Counted from the first letter of the stretch, positions 1 through 9,134 are shown. The stretch is DNA of 56,178 nucleotides from Bradyrhizobium sp. 139 (GCF_023074175.1 NZ_JADPKS010000162.1:1-56178), one strand, 5' to 3'. Translations and numbers: made by a program. The notes: a model not told the origin generated them from the sequence alone.

Positions 1-128
1 GTGCTCTCGATCGATGCTTGCATCAAACTCTCCGATGGTTCGAGTGTGGAAACCCAAACCTATCGGAAAGAGCCCGCTCACCGCCCCATGGAATCTACGG
101 TCCCCGGTTGGGGCGAGGTAAGAGAAAA

Positions 129-1082
129 TCAGTCGAACAGGCTGGACACCGACTCTTCCGCCGCCGTGCGCGCGATCGCGTTCGAGATCAGGCTGGCGAT
201 TGGAAGCGTACGGATGTTCGGAGCCTTGGTCACCGCATCCGTCGGCAGGATCGAGTCGGTGATCACGAGCTCTTTCAGCTTCGAGCCCGCGATGCGAGCA
301 GCCGCGCCACCGGAGAGCACGCCGTGGGTGATATAGGCGTAGACGTCCTTGGCGCCCTTGGCGATCAGCGCGTCGGCTGCGTTCACCAGCGTGCCGCCGG
401 AGTCCACGATATCGTCGATCAGGATGCAGGTGTAGCCGGCGACGTCGCCGATCACGTTCATGACCTCGGACTCGCCCGCCCTCTCGCGGCGCTTGTCGAC
501 AATCGCGAGCGGGGTGTTGATGCGCTTGGCAAGGCCACGCGCGCGCGCCACGCCGCCGACGTCAGGCGAGATCACCATCGTCTTGGAGAGGTCGAACTTG
601 TCCTTGATGTCGCGCACCATCAGTGGCGCCGCGTAGAGATTGTCGGTCGGGATGTCGAAGAATCCCTGGATCTGGCCGGCATGCAGGTCGAGCGTCATGA
701 CGCGGTCGACGCCGGCCTGCGTGATCAGGTTGGCGACGAGCTTGGCCGAGATCGGCGTGCGCGAACCCGATTTGCGGTCCTGCCGGGCGTAGCCGAAATA
801 GGGCAGCACCGCGGTGATGCGGCGCGCCGAGGAGCGGCGCAGCGCGTCGGTGATGATCAGCAATTCCATCAGATGGTCGTTTGCGGGGAACGAGGTCGAC
901 TGGATGACGAAGGCATCCGAGCCACGGACGTTCTCCTGGATCTCGACGAAGATCTCCATGTCGGCGAAGCGCCGTACCACCGCCTTGGTCAGCGGCAGGT
1001 CGAGGCCTTGCGCGATGGCCAGCGCGAGTGCCGGATTGGAGTTGCCGGCGACAAGCTTGATGGAGCCGTTCTTGGCCGACAT
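129..1082 (-). CDS. prs: Ribose-phosphate pyrophosphokinase
   Basis: Cytosolic enzyme that makes PRPP from ribose 5-phosphate and ATP, feeding purine, pyrimidine, histidine, tryptophan and NAD synthesis. The 317-aa product has the usual class I length. Visible family signatures are the N-terminal GNSNPALA segment, the catalytic-loop stretch YARQDRKSGSRTPISAK, and the PRPP-binding loop CILIDDIVDSGGTL in the last third. The open frame runs 14 codons further upstream, but the ATG at 1082 is preceded by a GGGAGG-like ribosome-binding site and starts where the family starts. It is the last gene of a minus-strand series, with about 195 bp separating it from the lipoprotein gene upstream, so it probably has its own promoter. 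Confidence 0.97.
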   Translation of the reverse strand: MSAKNGSIKLVAGNSNPALALAIAQGLDLPLTKAVVRRFADMEIFVEIQENVRGSDAFVIQSTSFPANDHLMELLIITDALRRSSARRITAVLPYFGYARQDRKSGSRTPISAKLVANLITQAGVDRVMTLDLHAGQIQGFFDIPTDNLYAAPLMVRDIKDKFDLSKTMVISPDVGGVARARGLAKRINTPLAIVDKRRERAGESEVMNVIGDVAGYTCILIDDIVDSGGTLVNAADALIAKGAKDVYAYITHGVLSGGAAARIAGSKLKELVITDSILPTDAVTKAPNIRTLPIASLISNAIARTAAEESVSSLFD

Positions 1083-1277
1083 GGACGCTTCCTCCCGCGC
1101 TTTGCTGGATACGACGTTCAACATCAGAGAATACCCACTGGAAGCACGGTTACGACGGGCGAGGAAATATCAGGCCGGGGGCTGCACTGGCAACCCGGGA
1201 TGCTACGTTTTCCCTTCGAAAATCCCGAGTCGGGCCAACGGTTTGGCCGCAACTTCCCAAATATCTGGGGCCGTGGT

Positions 1278-1913
1278 TTAGTGGGGGTTATCGTCGGCAT
1301 AGCCGAGCGCCGAGGCGGGCATTTCGGCGGCCGGAGCCTCCGGAATCACGCTGGCCACCGCCGGTCCCCGCAAGCCGGGAACAGCGCTCGGCGCGTCCGG
1401 CGCTCCGTTGATCATGTTGGAAAGTCCGCTGAATCCGGCCTGGGCAATCTTCCGCAGCACGAGGTCGTCGGCGGCCGACCAAGGATCTCGGGCAGCATCG
1501 CGGCCGCCCTTGGCTGCGGTCAGTTCCTCGCCGGAGAGGCGCAACGCCCGCTGCTGGTTGGCGTCGTAGACGTCCCAAACCCAGGCGATCACGGTCTTGC
1601 CGCGCACGATCTGGGCGGAGAGATAGCTGCGCACGCGATAGGCGGCGGTCCCCTCGCGGGAGACGACGGACAGGCTGCGCAACTTGGATTCGCTGTCGAG
1701 CACGCCGACCATGCGGTCGAACACCTGCGGCGGCGGCCCGTCGATCGATTCGAAGGCCACCGTCGCCCCGGAGCCGGCACTCGGCGCCATCGCATAGGAA
1801 TTGTTCGCAGCACCCCCGCCGGCGCAGCCGCCAAGCGCGGTCGCCACCGCCAGCAGCATGATCGCCAGCACGCGCGAGCCCGCGCGGCGCGAGATGGATG
1901 ACGCTTCCCTCAT
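1278..1913 (-). CDS. Predicted lipoprotein of unknown function
   Basis: A 211-aa exported protein. After a short basic stretch comes a hydrophobic segment (LAIMLLAVATAL) ending in the lipobox LGGC around residue 30, so the mature protein should be lipid-anchored at that cysteine. The Gly/Ala/Asn-rich linker after the cysteine is typical of lipoproteins. The rest shows no domain I recognise. The C-terminal tail is Pro/Ala-rich. No strong ribosome-binding site is seen before the ATG at 1913, so the start is less certain; a later ATG just before the lipobox would leave a very short signal. The function is unknown. Confidence 0.8.
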   Translation of the reverse strand: MREASSISRRAGSRVLAIMLLAVATALGGCAGGGAANNSYAMAPSAGSGATVAFESIDGPPPQVFDRMVGVLDSESKLRSLSVVSREGTAAYRVRSYLSAQIVRGKTVIAWVWDVYDANQQRALRLSGEELTAAKGGRDAARDPWSAADDLVLRKIAQAGFSGLSNMINGAPDAPSAVPGLRGPAVASVIPEAPAAEMPASALGYADDNPH

Positions 1914-2040
1914 TATGGCGGGCAGCGATATCGTTAAAACGCATTAACGTCTAGGGCGGGGGCGCCACAAACAGATCTGTCAGCTTCGCGTCGCCCCGGA
2001 ATGACAGCGTGTTGCCGTTGTGTTCATGCTTCCGACGTGT

Positions 2041-2808
2041 TCACGCTTCGAGCGCGATCGCGTGAATGTGGCGGCCGTAATCCGGCTCCTTGCGGTGTAC
2101 CGAGCGGCGATAGCTGAAGAAGCGCTCGTCGGCGTAGGTATCCAGACCAAGATCATCGATCATCAGGATGCCGGCGACTTCCAGCCGCATCCGGAGGTAA
2201 GCGGCGAGGTCGAACATCGCGTGTCCCACACGCACCGACGGGATGAAGAACACGGCGTTGTCCGCGTCGGCCTCGATGAAGCGCGCCACGAACTCGTTGC
2301 CGACCTCATAGCTGTCCTGGCGGATCAAGGGGCCGATCGCGGCAATGATGCCGCTGCGCCTGGCGCCGAGCTTCTCCATCGCCGAGATCGTGGACTCCAG
2401 GACGCCGGTCAGCGCACCCTTCCAGCCGGCATGGGCGCCGCCGATCACGCCCGCGTCGGGGTCGACGAACAGCACCGGCCCGCAATCCGCGGTGGAGACG
2501 CCGAGCGCGATGCCGGGCGTCCTGGTGACGAGCGCATCGCCCTTCGGCCGCGGCCCGCTCGGCCACGGAGCGTCGGCCACGAGCACGTCGGGCGAATGGA
2601 TCTGATGCAGGCTGAGAAAGCGTTCCGGTGCGACGCCGACATGCTCGGCCATGCGGCGGCGGTTCTCCGCGACAAGGGCCTGATCGTCGTTGGAGCCGAG
2701 CCCGCCGTTGAGCGCCGAATAAATCCCGCCTGAAACACCGCCCTCGCGGGTGAAGAAGGCATGGCGCAGGCCGGGCACGGCGGACAGCAGCGACGAAGCA
2801 AGCGTCAT
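2041..2808 (-). CDS. pgeF: Peptidoglycan editing factor PgeF (YfiH/laccase-domain family)
   Basis: 255-aa member of the multicopper-oxidase-like YfiH/PgeF family, known to remove wrongly incorporated residues from peptidoglycan precursors. The metal-site residues expected for the family are visible: H71 in SLHQIHSPDV, C109 in STADCGPVLF and H126 in GGAHAGWKG. The IGP motif and the later YEVGNEF segment are also present. The ATG overlaps the stop of the upstream methyltransferase gene by 4 bp (ATGA), which implies translational coupling in an lgt-methyltransferase-pgeF operon, an order common in alphaproteobacteria. Confidence 0.95.
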   Translation of the reverse strand: MTLASSLLSAVPGLRHAFFTREGGVSGGIYSALNGGLGSNDDQALVAENRRRMAEHVGVAPERFLSLHQIHSPDVLVADAPWPSGPRPKGDALVTRTPGIALGVSTADCGPVLFVDPDAGVIGGAHAGWKGALTGVLESTISAMEKLGARRSGIIAAIGPLIRQDSYEVGNEFVARFIEADADNAVFFIPSVRVGHAMFDLAAYLRMRLEVAGILMIDDLGLDTYADERFFSYRRSVHRKEPDYGRHIHAIALEA

Positions 2809-3923
2809 GAGGCGCCTCCGGCCTGTTCGAGATCGCTGAGGCCCGCAACCCTCGTCAGCCGCGGCTCGGAGATGCCGAGCACCTTGAACATCGAGCCCAT
2901 GCCGCTACGTCCGGTATCGGTCAGGCGCCTGAGCGCGATCGAAATGTCGGTGGCGACATCAGGCGTCGCCTTCTGCATCAGCGCGGCGGCACGGGTGTCG
3001 ATGCCGATGCGCTTGAGGAAATCTCCTTGCGTCACCGGGCCGTGCACGCGGGCGCCGACATCCTCGGCCGCGCGCGCCAGCGCCTGGAAGTCGACATGGG
3101 CGGTGACGTCGGCCTGGCCCGGCGCCTTCAGGGGATCGGTGAAAGTGTGGCGCGCGATCGCCTGGAAGGTGTCGCCGGCATCGCTGCGCAGATGGCCGTA
3201 ATCGATGATCAGCGCCGCGCCGTCCTGGTCGCGAACGCGCGTGGCGAGCTTCATGATCTCGGAATCGGGCCGCCATTCGAACACGGCGCCGACGGGCGCC
3301 GCGCGCACCAAAGGCGGCAGCAGCACGTCGTAGCGCGGCGTCGGCTCGGCAGCCGCGCCGAAGACGAGCTTTCCATTGCCGTCGAACTCGATCACGCGCT
3401 CGTGCCAGCCGCTCTCGCGCTTCACCATCTGGTGGATCGGCAGCACGTCGAAATATTCGTTGGCGAGGATGATGCTCGGTCCCTCGGGCACGTCGTCGAT
3501 GCTGTCGTGCCAGGCGAGGTTGCGCATGCCCGACAGCGTCGCATTCTGCCGCTCGCGCAGCACCGGATTGACCTCGACCATGTGGATATGAAGCGCCTGA
3601 TACAGCGGCGGCAGCACGCGCAGCGCACGCAGCGCATCCGCCATCATGGTGCCGCGGCCGGGGCCGAGCTCGATCAGCCGCAGGAATTGCGGTGAGCCCA
3701 TCTGTTTCCACACCGAGGCGGTCCACAGCCCCAGCAGTTCGCCGAACATCTGGCTGACCTCGGGCGCAGTGGTGAAGTCGCCTTCTCGTCCCAGGGGATC
3801 GCGCGAAACGTAATAGCCATAGCGCGGGTGCATCAGGCACAGTTCCATGTACCGCCAGACCGGCATGGGGCCCGAGGATTTGATCAGCGCCTTGATCGCG
3901 TTGAGTAACGGCTGGTCGGTCAC
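2805..3923 (-). CDS. SAM-dependent methyltransferase, MidA/NDUFAF7 family
   Basis: 372-aa class I methyltransferase of the DUF185 family. Its mitochondrial relative NDUFAF7 dimethylates an arginine of a respiratory complex I subunit; the bacterial role is inferred from that. Family features are the N-terminal PMPVWRYMELCLMHPRYGYY segment, the GDFTTAPEVSQMFGELLGLW motif, and the SAM-binding loop LIELGPGRGTMMAD about 90 residues in. It lies 21 bp after lgt and overlaps pgeF by 4 bp, so the three genes are almost certainly co-transcribed. Confidence 0.93.
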   Translation of the reverse strand: MTDQPLLNAIKALIKSSGPMPVWRYMELCLMHPRYGYYVSRDPLGREGDFTTAPEVSQMFGELLGLWTASVWKQMGSPQFLRLIELGPGRGTMMADALRALRVLPPLYQALHIHMVEVNPVLRERQNATLSGMRNLAWHDSIDDVPEGPSIILANEYFDVLPIHQMVKRESGWHERVIEFDGNGKLVFGAAAEPTPRYDVLLPPLVRAAPVGAVFEWRPDSEIMKLATRVRDQDGAALIIDYGHLRSDAGDTFQAIARHTFTDPLKAPGQADVTAHVDFQALARAAEDVGARVHGPVTQGDFLKRIGIDTRAAALMQKATPDVATDISIALRRLTDTGRSGMGSMFKVLGISEPRLTRVAGLSDLEQAGGAS

Positions 3924-3944
3924 GGCCTATCTTCTCAAAAGGAA

Positions 3945-4790
3945 TTAACGAATAGCCCCTGCGGGCTCGGGCGCACCGCGCCTGATAGCCAATACGATAA
4001 GTATGCCGCCGACAATAAGCATCGGGATCGACAACAGCATGCCCATGGTTAATCCGCCCCAGAGGTAACCGAGCTGGACGTCGGGCTCGCGGAAGTGTTC
4101 GCCGGCAATCCGCGTCAGGCCGTAGATCAGGATGAAGGCGCCGAGGATCATGCCGGGCCGCTTCAGGGCGCCGAAGCGGATCATGATCGCAAGCACCGTG
4201 AACAGCAAAATGCCTTCCATTCCGGCCTCGTAGAGCTGGCTCGGATGGCGCGGCAGCTGCGAGGGATCGTTGGGGAAGATCATCGCCCAGGGCAGGGCGG
4301 GGTCGGTGGCGCGGCCCCACAATTCGCCATTGATGAAATTGGCGATGCGCCCGAGCAGCAGCCCGACCGGGGCGACTGCGGTGGTGATGTCGCCGAGCGA
4401 CAGGATCGGGATGCGGTTGCGATAGGCAAACCACATCACCGCGACGACGCAGCCGAGAAAGCCGCCATGGAAGGACATGCCGCCCTCCCACAATTTGAGG
4501 ATCGCGGCAGGATGCTCGATGAAGAAGGGCAGATTGTAGAACAGCACGTAGCCGGTGCGGCCGCCGAGGATGATGCCGAGCGTAACCCAGAGGATGAAGT
4601 CGTCGATCTGGAGCAGCGAGATCGGCGCGGGCCCGCCCCATAGCCGCTCGTTCTTCAGGAGCGAGCGCGCATAAAGCCAGCCGAACACGATGCCGCAGAT
4701 ATAGGCCAGGGCATACCAGCGGATCGCGAACGGACCGATCTCGAGTGCGATCGGCTTGAACGCGGGAAAGTCGATGAGCAGAAAGAGCAT
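3945..4790 (-). CDS. lgt: Prolipoprotein diacylglyceryl transferase
   Basis: Inner-membrane enzyme that moves diacylglycerol from phosphatidylglycerol to the lipobox cysteine of prolipoproteins, the first step of lipoprotein maturation. The 281-aa product has several hydrophobic helices and the family motifs GGRTGYVLFYN, GGMSFHGGFLG with the essential His, and GRIANFINGELWGR. The frame stays open to 4847, but the ATG at 4790 has a GAAGG ribosome-binding site, starts with the expected hydrophobic segment, and leaves an 8-bp gap after the hydrolase gene instead of a long overlap. Confidence 0.96.
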   Translation of the reverse strand: MLFLLIDFPAFKPIALEIGPFAIRWYALAYICGIVFGWLYARSLLKNERLWGGPAPISLLQIDDFILWVTLGIILGGRTGYVLFYNLPFFIEHPAAILKLWEGGMSFHGGFLGCVVAVMWFAYRNRIPILSLGDITTAVAPVGLLLGRIANFINGELWGRATDPALPWAMIFPNDPSQLPRHPSQLYEAGMEGILLFTVLAIMIRFGALKRPGMILGAFILIYGLTRIAGEHFREPDVQLGYLWGGLTMGMLLSIPMLIVGGILIVLAIRRGAPEPAGAIR

Positions 4791-4798
4791 CAGGCCTT

Positions 4799-5536
4799 CT
4801 ATGTCTGGACGAGATTGCGGCGATAGAGCGCCAGCAAGCGCTCCCAATGCCGCTCGGCGGCGTCGCGGTCATAGACCGGGCGCTTGGGGAAGGCGAAGCC
4901 GTGATGCGTGCCGGGATAGATCTCGACCTCGGCTTTCGCGCCGCTCATGCCCTGCTTGACCTTCTCGATGATCTCGGTGGGCGCGTAGATATCGGTCTCG
5001 GCGCAGGCGAAATAGAGCTCGGCCTTGGTCTTGCCGGCGGCGAGATGCGGGCTGTCGTCCTGCTCGGTCGCAAGCTGGGTGCCGTAGATCGAGGCAGCGG
5101 CCTTGACGCGATCAGGGAAATGCGTGGCGGCGTTGACGGCGTAGCGGCCGCTCATGCAATAGCCGACCGTGCCGATGATTTTAGTGTTCGCGGCGGTCTG
5201 GCCTTCGGCGTAGGTGAGCAGCGCCCTCGTGTCGTCCATGATCATGGGAATCGTGAGCGAGCCCATCAGCTGGAACATGCGCTTGCGCTCCGGCGCGTTC
5301 GGATCGGCCGGCAGCGCGCCGAGCTCCATCACGCCGGAGCGATAATAGAGGTTCGGCAGCATCACGTAATAGCCCGAAGTCGCGAGCCGGCGCGCCATGT
5401 CGCGCAGCTCTTCGCGGATCGCCGGCGCATCCATGTAGAACAGGATGACCGGAAACGGCCCGCCGCGTTCGGGGTGGGTGATGAAGGTTGCGGTGTGGCC
5501 GTCCTTGGTGGGAATCGCGATCTGCTGGTCGATCAT
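4799..5536 (-). CDS. Dienelactone hydrolase family protein
   Basis: 245-aa cytosolic alpha/beta hydrolase of the dienelactone hydrolase family. The catalytic triad can be read as C127 in the nucleophile elbow GYCMSG, D182 in AETDIYAP and H212 in GTHHGFAFP. The cysteine nucleophile is the hallmark that separates this family from serine hydrolases. No aromatic-degradation genes lie nearby, so the substrate is unknown and the gene may be a general lactone or ester hydrolase. It heads the minus-strand run with lgt 8 bp downstream, and its promoter must lie in the 156-bp divergent region shared with the UbiK-like gene. Confidence 0.93.
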   Translation of the reverse strand: MIDQQIAIPTKDGHTATFITHPERGGPFPVILFYMDAPAIREELRDMARRLATSGYYVMLPNLYYRSGVMELGALPADPNAPERKRMFQLMGSLTIPMIMDDTRALLTYAEGQTAANTKIIGTVGYCMSGRYAVNAATHFPDRVKAAASIYGTQLATEQDDSPHLAAGKTKAELYFACAETDIYAPTEIIEKVKQGMSGAKAEVEIYPGTHHGFAFPKRPVYDRDAAERHWERLLALYRRNLVQT

Positions 5537-5692
5537 CTCTTATCGCCTTGTGATTCTTCTTATGCAGGGACGTTGAATACGATTGCAAGGAAACCGGGGC
5601 ATGACAAGGATACCGCTGCTCGGCCCTTGATCCCGCCTCTTCGGATTGCCATTGTCTCCTGCGAGTTCGCGCAAAGTTTATCGGAGGCCGAA

Positions 5693-5944
5693 ATGACCCA
5701 GACCAACAACCGGTTTTTCGACGAGATCGGCCGCCTGATGAACGACGCCGCCGGTGCCGCCCAGGGCGTCAAGCGCGAGTTCGACACGGTGATGCGCACC
5801 CAGGCCGAGAAATTCCTGCGCGACATGGACCTGGTCAAGCGCGAGGAGTTCGAGGCGGTCAAGGATATGGCCCGCCTCGCCCGTGAGGAGAACGAGGCCC
5901 TGAAGGCGCGCATCGCGGCGCTGGAGACCAAGCTGGGCGGGTAA
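5693..5944 (+). CDS. ubiK: UbiK/BMFP-family accessory factor
   Basis: 83-aa protein with the BMFP (YqiC) profile: an amphipathic N-terminal part (NNRFFDEIGRLMNDAAGAAQGV) followed by a charged coiled-coil that ends in a leucine-heptad segment (ALKARIAALETKL). UbiK helps ubiquinone biosynthesis under aerobic conditions in E. coli, and related proteins associate with membranes. A longer open frame from 4847 covers the antisense of the hydrolase gene and is not real; the ATG at 5693 has a clear CGGAGG site. The gene is transcribed divergently from the hydrolase-lgt operon. Confidence 0.88.
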   Translation: MTQTNNRFFDEIGRLMNDAAGAAQGVKREFDTVMRTQAEKFLRDMDLVKREEFEAVKDMARLAREENEALKARIAALETKLGG

Positions 5945-6194
5945 CACCGGTCCCGTAGCCGGATGGACCGCCGCGCAATCCGAGAGCTGCGCCCCTGGAC
6001 CAACCCGGATTGCGCGGGCGCTCCATTCGGGCTGCCCGGAACCGCCCGGCAGCCCATTCTCCTTGTCATTTCCGCGTCTTCCGGGTAAAAGCCCGCCACG
6101 TCCGCGGCCCCCGCACCCCTGGAGGCTTGCTGCGGCGACAGCCATGGGCCGCGTTGCGGCCCATTAACTTTTGCAAAAACAAGGACTTAACGTT

Positions 6195-6917
6195 ATGGCG
6201 ACCGTCAAGGAATTGAAGGCGACCGCACGTCCGAAGAGCGGCAAGGGGGCCGCCCGGGCTGAGCGTCGCGCCGGCAGAGTGCCCGGAGTAATCTACGGCA
6301 ACAACCAGCCCCCGCTGACGATCTCGATTGAAGATCGTGAACTGCGCCAGCGCATCCTCGCCGGCCGGTTCCTGACCACGCTGGTCGACATCGATCTCGA
6401 GGGCAAGAAGCACCGCGTGATTCCGCGCGACTACCACCTCGATCCGGTCAAGGACTTCCCGATCCATGTCGATTTCATGCGTCTCGGTGAAGGCGCCACC
6501 ATCCGCATCAGCGTGTCGCTGCATGTCGTGAAGGCGGAATCGTCCCCGGGCGTGAAGCGCGGCGGCACCGTCAACATCGTGGCCCACGCGATCGAGCTCG
6601 AATGCGGCGTCGAGAGCATTCCGCAATACATCGAGGCCGACGTCGGCTCGCTCGAAATCGGTCACTCGCTGCATCTGTCGGACGTCAAGCTGCCGCCCGG
6701 CGTGAAGGCGCTGGCCCGCGAGGACGCGACCCTCGTCACCATCGTGCCGCCGTCCGGCTACGCCGAAGAGCAGAAGGCTGCGGCTGCGGCTCCGGGCGCT
6801 GCTGCGGCTGCTCCGGCGGCTGGTGCTGCTGCGCCGGCTGCGGGTGCTGCTGCTCCGGCAGCGGCTGCCAAGGCTCCCGCTGCCAAGGCTCCCGCCGGCG
6901 GCGACAAGAAGAAGTAA
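6195..6917 (+). CDS. rplY: 50S ribosomal protein L25/general stress protein Ctc
   Basis: 240-aa long form of L25 (TL5/Ctc), which binds 5S rRNA in the large subunit. The N-terminal L25 domain includes RPKSGKGAARAERRAGRVPGVIYG, which contacts 5S rRNA. A C-terminal TL5-like beta domain follows (to about residue 190), then an Ala/Pro-rich tail ending in DKKK. The tail is a low-complexity run of Ala, Pro and Gly repeats common in rhizobial L25 proteins. The start at 6195 fits the family; the 8 codons upstream do not. pth follows 58 bp later. Confidence 0.96.
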   Translation: MATVKELKATARPKSGKGAARAERRAGRVPGVIYGNNQPPLTISIEDRELRQRILAGRFLTTLVDIDLEGKKHRVIPRDYHLDPVKDFPIHVDFMRLGEGATIRISVSLHVVKAESSPGVKRGGTVNIVAHAIELECGVESIPQYIEADVGSLEIGHSLHLSDVKLPPGVKALAREDATLVTIVPPSGYAEEQKAAAAAPGAAAAAPAAGAAAPAAGAAAPAAAAKAPAAKAPAGGDKKK

Positions 6918-6929
6918 TCTCTCAAAGCC

Positions 6930-6954
6930 GGCGCGCGGTCTCTGATCGCGCGCC
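6930..6954 (+). other. GC-rich hairpin between rplY and pth
   Basis: An 8-bp perfect inverted repeat, GGCGCGCG and CGCGCGCC with a 9-nt loop, sits 12 nt after the rplY stop and ends 21 nt before the pth start. There is no T-tract, so it is not a standard intrinsic terminator. It may stabilise the upstream message or lower read-through into pth. Confidence 0.5.
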
Positions 6955-6975
6955 GAGCGAGGGGCGCGCCGCGTC

Positions 6976-7581
6976 ATGCGACTGTTTGTTGGGCTCGGCA
7001 ATCCCGGCCCGAAATTCGCACGTAACCGGCACAATGTCGGCTTCATGGCCGTCGACGAGATCGCGCGGCGTCACGGTTTCGCGCCATGGCGCCGCAGGTT
7101 TCAGGGCGAGACCTCGGAAGGCACGCTCGGTACTGAGCGCGTGATCCTGCTCAAGCCGGCGACTTACATGAACGATTCCGGCCGCAGCGTTCAGGAAGCG
7201 GCAAGCTTCTTCAAGATAGCACCGGGCGACGTCACCGTATTCCATGACGAGCTCGAACTGCCGCCGGGCAAGGTGCGGGTGAAGGTCGGCGGCGGCATCG
7301 CCGGCCACAACGGCCTGCGCTCGATCTCGGCGCATATCGGCAACGAGTACCGCCGGGTGCGGCTCGGCATCGGTCATCCCGGCGTCAAGGAATTGGTGCA
7401 CGGCCACGTGCTGTCGGACTTCGCCAAGGCCGACAACGACTGGGTGGCGACGCTCTGCGACGCGGTGGCCGAGCACGCGGCATTGGTTGCCAAAGGCACG
7501 GACGCGACCTTCGCCAACAGGGTGCATCTTGCCATGCAGGCGAAGGGATTTTTGACCAAGGACGACAACGGCAAGGAATAA
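6976..7581 (+). CDS. pth: Peptidyl-tRNA hydrolase
   Basis: 201-aa cytosolic esterase that frees tRNA from peptidyl-tRNAs dropped by the ribosome. The catalytic and binding residues are visible: N9 in VGLGNPG, H19 in RNRHNVGF, N66 in ATYMNDSG and D91 in VFHDELELP. The GGIAGHNGLRSI motif is intact. It lies between rplY and ychF; the 5-bp gap to ychF suggests that pth and ychF are co-transcribed, an arrangement common in proteobacteria. Confidence 0.97.
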   Translation: MRLFVGLGNPGPKFARNRHNVGFMAVDEIARRHGFAPWRRRFQGETSEGTLGTERVILLKPATYMNDSGRSVQEAASFFKIAPGDVTVFHDELELPPGKVRVKVGGGIAGHNGLRSISAHIGNEYRRVRLGIGHPGVKELVHGHVLSDFAKADNDWVATLCDAVAEHAALVAKGTDATFANRVHLAMQAKGFLTKDDNGKE

Positions 7582-7586
7582 CGCTC

Positions 7587-8684
7587 GTGGGATTTAAATG
7601 CGGGATCGTCGGGTTGCCCAATGTCGGCAAGTCGACCTTGTTCAATGCGCTGACCGAGACGGCCGCTGCGCAGGCGGCGAACTATCCGTTCTGCACGATC
7701 GAGCCGAATGTCGGCGAGGTCGCGGTGCCGGATCCGCGGCTCGACAAGCTGTCGGCGATCGCCAGATCGGCGCAGATCATCCCGACCCGGCTGACCTTCG
7801 TCGACATCGCCGGCCTCGTGCGCGGTGCGTCCAAGGGTGAAGGCCTCGGCAATCAATTTCTGGCCACCATCCGCGAGGTCGACGCCGTCGCGCATGTCGT
7901 GCGCTGCTTTGAAGACTCCGACATCACCCATGTCGAAGGCAAGATCGCCCCGCTCGCCGATATCGAGACCATCGAGACCGAGCTGATGCTCGCCGACCTC
8001 GACAGCCTCGAGAAGCGCGTCGACAATCTCACGAAGAAAGCCAAGGGCAACGACAAGGACGCCAAGGAGCAGCTCGATCTCGTCAACCGCACGCTGGTGC
8101 TGCTGCGCGAGGGCAAGCCCGCGCGCCTCGTCGAGCGCAAGGCGGAGGAGGAGCGCGCCTTCTCCATGCTCGGCCTGCTGTCGTCCAAGCCGGTGCTCTA
8201 TGTCTGCAACGTCGAGGAAGGCTCCGCCGCCACCGGCAACGGCTTCTCCAAGGCCGTCGAAGAACAAGCTGCCAGGGAAGGCGCCGTTGCCGTCGTCATC
8301 TCCGCCAAGATCGAATCCGAGATCGCCACCATTTCACGCGAAGAACGCGCCGACTTCCTGGAGACGCTGGGTCTCGAAGAAGCCGGCCTCGATCGCCTGA
8401 TCCGCGCCGGCTACACCCTGCTCGACCTCATCACCTATTTCACGGTGGGCCCGAAAGAGGCCCGCGCCTGGACCATCTATCGCGGCACCAAGGCGCCGGG
8501 GGCGGCCGGCGTGATCCACACCGACTTCGAGAAGGGTTTCATCCGCGCCGAGACCATCGCGTATGACGACTATATCGCGCTGAACGGCGAAGCCGGCGCC
8601 CGCGATGCAGGCAAGCTGCGGCTCGAAGGCAAGGAATACGTCGTCGCCGATGGCGATGTGATGCATTTCCGGTTTAATACGTAA
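7587..8684 (+). CDS. ychF: Redox-regulated ATPase YchF (Obg-like, OLA1 family)
   Basis: 365-aa P-loop protein of the Obg-related YchF/OLA1 family, which hydrolyses ATP rather than GTP and binds ribosomes. Visible motifs are G1 GLPNVGKST near residue 10, the switch region DIAGLVRGASKGEGLGNQFL, and a C-terminal TGS domain ending KEYVVADGDVMHFRFN. The start is GTG at 7587, 5 bp after pth. The YchF family carries its non-canonical specificity in the G4 region; here the sequence reads YVCNVEE, in line with that. Confidence 0.97.
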   Translation: MGFKCGIVGLPNVGKSTLFNALTETAAAQAANYPFCTIEPNVGEVAVPDPRLDKLSAIARSAQIIPTRLTFVDIAGLVRGASKGEGLGNQFLATIREVDAVAHVVRCFEDSDITHVEGKIAPLADIETIETELMLADLDSLEKRVDNLTKKAKGNDKDAKEQLDLVNRTLVLLREGKPARLVERKAEEERAFSMLGLLSSKPVLYVCNVEEGSAATGNGFSKAVEEQAAREGAVAVVISAKIESEIATISREERADFLETLGLEEAGLDRLIRAGYTLLDLITYFTVGPKEARAWTIYRGTKAPGAAGVIHTDFEKGFIRAETIAYDDYIALNGEAGARDAGKLRLEGKEYVVADGDVMHFRFNT

Positions 8685-8719
8685 GTTGAAGTTGTCATTC
8701 CGGGGCGCGCGCAGCGCTG

Positions 8720-8810
8720 TAGGGTAGGCAAAGCGAAGCGTGCCCACCACGTCTCCTCATCTCGTGGAAAGATGGTGGGCACGGCGCTTTGCGCCTTTGT
8801 CCACCCTACG
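8720..8810. repeat. Palindromic intergenic repeat, family A copy 1
   Basis: A 91-bp imperfect inverted repeat. The left arm reads TAGGGTAGGCAAAGCGAAGC and runs into GTGCCCACCA; the right arm reads TGGTGGGCAC and ends CCACCCTACG, with a short unrelated loop between them. Two further copies lie at 23262-23354 and 39573-39664. It fills the space between the convergent ychF and DUF4282 genes. The preceding bases from about 8695 (GTCATTCCGGGGCGC) look like a fragment of repeat family C. Confidence 0.85.
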
Positions 8811-8825
8811 GCGCCGGCGCCCGGC

Positions 8826-9122
8826 TCACCGCGTCCCGCCGCCCTGGTCCCGTATCGCGCCGAGATGCTCGTTGATGCGGAAGATGATCAGGATCAGCTC
8901 CGCGATGATGCGCGAGAACACAATGCCGACGACGACGCTCGCGATCGACGACAGCAGCACCAGGAAGCCGCCGAACGGGCTGATCGCCATCGCCGCGAGG
9001 CCGGAGAAGATGCCGGAGAGGCCGAACAGGCAGATCAGCGCAATCACCAGCCAGTAGAAGGTCTTGATGATCGTCGGCGTGATGAAGCGGTCCCATTGAA
9101 ACAGGTCGCTGAATGAAAACAT
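8826..9122 (-). CDS. DUF4282-domain membrane protein
   Basis: 98-aa inner-membrane protein with two predicted helices (FYWLVIALICLFGLSGIFSGLAAM and FLVLLSSIASVVVGIVFSRIIAELILIIF), matching the layout of the small DUF4282 family. The N-terminus FSFSDLFQWDRFITPTIIK is typical of that family. The function is unknown. The start at 9122 has a GGGGAG ribosome-binding site; the open frame extends to 9185 but without family-like sequence. The upstream side carries a cluster of short direct repeats. Confidence 0.8.
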   Translation of the reverse strand: MFSFSDLFQWDRFITPTIIKTFYWLVIALICLFGLSGIFSGLAAMAISPFGGFLVLLSSIASVVVGIVFSRIIAELILIIFRINEHLGAIRDQGGGTR

Positions 9123-9134
9123 TGCTCTCCCCAA

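Noticed and set aside
1..336. Open frame at the left edge on the plus strand
   Set aside because: It is antisense to the 3' part of prs with no protein-like pattern.
18..1901. Very long plus-strand frame of Arg/Gly-rich sequence
   Set aside because: It is a high-GC shadow of prs and the lipoprotein gene in the opposite strand.
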